NCBI GenBank assembly: GCA_031259805.1 | Contig: JAIRKX010000071.1 | Location: 1 to 7,141 of the forward strand | Reading direction: 5' to 3' | Source: Prevotellaceae bacterium | GTDB lineage: Bacteria > Bacteroidota > Bacteroidia > Bacteroidales > UBA932 | Length of the DNA stretch: 7,141 bases | Shown: one piece after another, positions 6,329 to 7,141 of the stretch | Position numbering within the stretch: the first letter of the stretch is position 1 | Layout of the letters: each line of letters begins with the position of its first letter | Position numbers and translations under genes: made by a program | The notes under the pieces: model-generated | Databases searched by the model: none | Told to the model about the DNA's origin: nothing | What the model saw: the letters and a program-made list of their open reading frames with translations, nothing else

Positions 6329-6403
6329 TGAACTGTGCCGGGGTCGAACCGGCGACCTCTGCCCTGTCAAGGCAGCGCTCTAAACCAACTGAGCTAACAG
6401 TTC
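6329..6403 (-). tRNA. tRNA-Val (anticodon GAC)
   Basis: On the minus strand a complete cloverleaf folds. The acceptor stem GAACTGT/ACAGTTC has all seven pairs, with TA at positions 8-9. The D-arm is GCTC/GAGC with a GG-containing loop. The anticodon stem CTGCC/GGCAG encloses loop TTGACAG, and the T-arm is GCCGG/CCGGC with loop TTCGACC. The anticodon is 5'-GAC-3', reading valine codons GUC and GUU. The discriminator base is A (6329), as expected for valine and not for aspartate. The 3' CCA is not encoded. On the plus strand the loop shows GTC, which could be misread as aspartate. Confidence 0.93.
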
Positions 6404-6409
6404 AGGAGC

Positions 6410-6418
6410 GCAAAGGTA
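6410..6418 (-). promoter_or_regulatory. Bacteroidota -7 promoter element for tRNA-Val
   Basis: Minus-strand TACCTTTGC is an exact match to TAnnTTTGC. Only six bases separate it from the first base of the mature tRNA, so transcription would begin at or within a few bases of the tRNA 5' end. A-rich sequence lies upstream on the same strand (the T-run at 6422-6430). No -33 TTG is evident. Confidence 0.6.
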
Positions 6419-6501
6419 GCATTTTTTTTTGAATTGGGAATTGCCTGTACTTTCCACCCAGGGCTGACGCATCTAATACATATGTGATGATGTGATAATA
6501 A

Positions 6502-6626
6502 GGTGAAATGCGCTACGCGCGGTGAAAAAGGGTGAAATGCGCTACGCGCGGTGAAAAAGGGTGAAATGCGCTACGCGCGGTGAAAAGGTGAAGTGCGCTA
6601 CGCGCGGTGAAAAGGTGAAAAGGTGA
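6502..6626. repeat. Tandem repeat, 27-29-bp units with a GCGC dyad
   Basis: Four near-identical units run 6502-6530, 6531-6559, 6560-6586 and 6587-6613, followed by shortened GGTGAAAA and GGTGA remnants to 6626. Each unit is GGTGAA, then ATGCGCTACGCGC (GTG in unit four), then GGTGA and an A-rich end. The first two units are 29 bp and the next two 27 bp because the A/G end is shorter. The core GCGCTACGCGC has complementary GCGC ends around TAC. No reading frame of interest crosses it. Confidence 0.85.
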
Positions 6627-6633
6627 GACGCAC

Positions 6634-6659
6634 GTCATTCCGGGCGAAGCGAGGAATCT
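6634..6659. repeat. Interspersed GTCATTCCGGGCGAAGC-type element
   Basis: The segment begins GTCATTCCGGGCGAAGCG and ends AGGAATCT. It resembles the GTCATTGCGAG/GAAGC class but with the CCGGG/GGAATCT variant that I recognise as a frequent partner intergenic sequence. It lies directly between the 27-29-bp tandem repeats and the next interspersed copy. The family assignment is by memory only. Confidence 0.5.
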
Positions 6660-6678
6660 CCTCATACCCGCACCTACC

Positions 6679-6704
6679 GTCATTGCGAGGACAAAGTCCG
6701 AAGC
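6679..6704. repeat. Interspersed 26-bp element, right copy
   Basis: This sequence starts GTCATTGCGAG and ends AAGTCCGAAGC, and shares 23 of 26 bases with positions 23-48 in the same orientation. Its right end (AGCACTCC, 6702-6709) resembles the opening AGCACT of the first 21-bp repeat units that follow immediately. This hints that the array may have grown from the end of the element. Confidence 0.65.
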
Positions 6705-6709
6705 ACTCC

Positions 6710-7141
6710 AGCACTTCTCCCTCCGCAGTTAGCACTTCTCCCTCCGCAGTTAGCACTTCTCCCTCCGCAGTTAGCACTTCTCCCTCCGCAGTCAGAACAT
6801 CTCCCTCCGCAGTCAGAACTTTTCCCTCCGCAGTCAGAACATCTCCCTCCGCGGTTAGAACTTTTCCCTCCGCAGTCAGAACTTTTCCCTCCGCGGTTAG
6901 AACTTTTCCCTCCGCGGTTAGAACTTTTCCCTCCGCGGTTAGAACTTTTCCCTCCGCAGTTAGAACATCTCCCTCCGCACCCAGAACATCTCCCTCCGCA
7001 CCCAGAACATTTCCCTCCGCACCCGGAACATCTCCCTCCGCAGTCAGAACTTCTCCCTCCGCAGTTAGAACTTTTCCCTCCGCAGTTAGAACTTTTCCCT
7101 CCGCAGTTAGAACTTTTCCCTCCGCAGTTAGAACTTTTCCC
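6710..7141. repeat. 21-bp minisatellite, 20 complete units plus a partial, cut by the window edge
   Basis: Twenty contiguous 21-bp units occupy 6710-7129, and a 12-base partial unit reaches the window end, so true length is unknown. No unit has an insertion or deletion. The common unit begins AGAACTTTTCCC and ends TCCGCAGTT. Variable columns are 1, 3, 6, 8, 18, 19, 20 and 21; the CCCTCCGC core never changes. Variants cluster: the first four units start AGCACT, units 9-11 carry GCGGTT, units 13-15 end GCACCC, and units 18-20 are identical. The plus strand carries a pyrimidine tract of up to 11 bases per unit. Two frames on each strand are free of stops. The minus-strand frame reads (T/G)AEG(K/E/D/N)VL and ends at a TAG at 6598-6600. 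I judge it non-coding, with a gene entering from the right as the alternative. Confidence 0.93.

Noticed and set aside
6329..6403. tRNA-Asp (GTC) on the plus strand
   Set aside because: The cloverleaf folds on the minus strand only, where the anticodon is GAC (valine) and the discriminator is A, not the G expected for aspartate.
6329..6403. tRNA-associated integration site
   Set aside because: No integrase and no second copy of the tRNA 3' end is visible in the window.
6451..6480. Partial TTTCCACCCAGGGCTGACGC intergenic repeat
   Set aside because: It resembles half of a dyad-type intergenic repeat, but the complementary half is absent and only memory supports it.
6710..7141. CRISPR array
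   Set aside because: The 21-bp units are contiguous with no unique spacers, and no cas gene is present.

Overview
The window reads as ordinary Bacteroidota (Bacteroidales-like) chromosome carrying housekeeping genes, bounded on both sides by repeat-rich non-coding DNA. Evidence for the phylum: four candidate promoters match or nearly match the Bacteroidota -7 element TAnnTTTG (upstream of dusB, mgsA, the tRNA and, with one mismatch, the ABC gene). Starts lack Shine-Dalgarno motifs and are preceded by A/T-rich DNA. The proteins also look like Bacteroidales homologues, a judgement made from memory without a database search.

Layout. Positions 1-389 hold no credible gene. They are a patchwork of short interspersed and inverted repeats ending in a -7 promoter box almost touching the first ATG. 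A plus-strand cluster follows: dusB (tRNA-dihydrouridine synthase, 390-1403), recG (ATP-dependent DNA helicase, 1400-3505, ATGA overlap with dusB) and an exported DUF3108-type protein of unknown role (3547-4383). It meets a minus-strand pair head-on: a PduO-type cob(I)alamin adenosyltransferase (4380-4919) downstream of a LolD/MacB-type ABC ATPase (4986-5672). The two converging genes share the four bases TTAG as interlocked stop codons. A 111-bp AT-rich divergent promoter region separates the ABC gene from mgsA (methylglyoxal synthase, 5784-6260, plus). Next comes tRNA-Val(GAC) on the minus strand with its own promoter.

From about 6500 to the end there is no convincing gene. This stretch has four 27-29-bp tandem repeats, two interspersed 26-bp elements (one related to an element at the left end), and a 21-bp minisatellite of 20 complete copies plus a partial copy that runs off the window.

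The genes do not form one pathway. dusB-recG-DUF3108 is a plausible operon of tRNA modification, replication-fork repair and envelope functions. ABC-adenosyltransferase is a plausible second operon, with no permease visible. MgsA is a glycolytic bypass enzyme with its own promoter.

I found no defence system, CRISPR array, transposase, integrase or evident new system. The most unusual item is the 21-bp array. Its period is both seven codons and two DNA helical turns, it has no indels, and it stays open in two frames on each strand. I lean towards a non-coding minisatellite, but the window ends before this can be settled.
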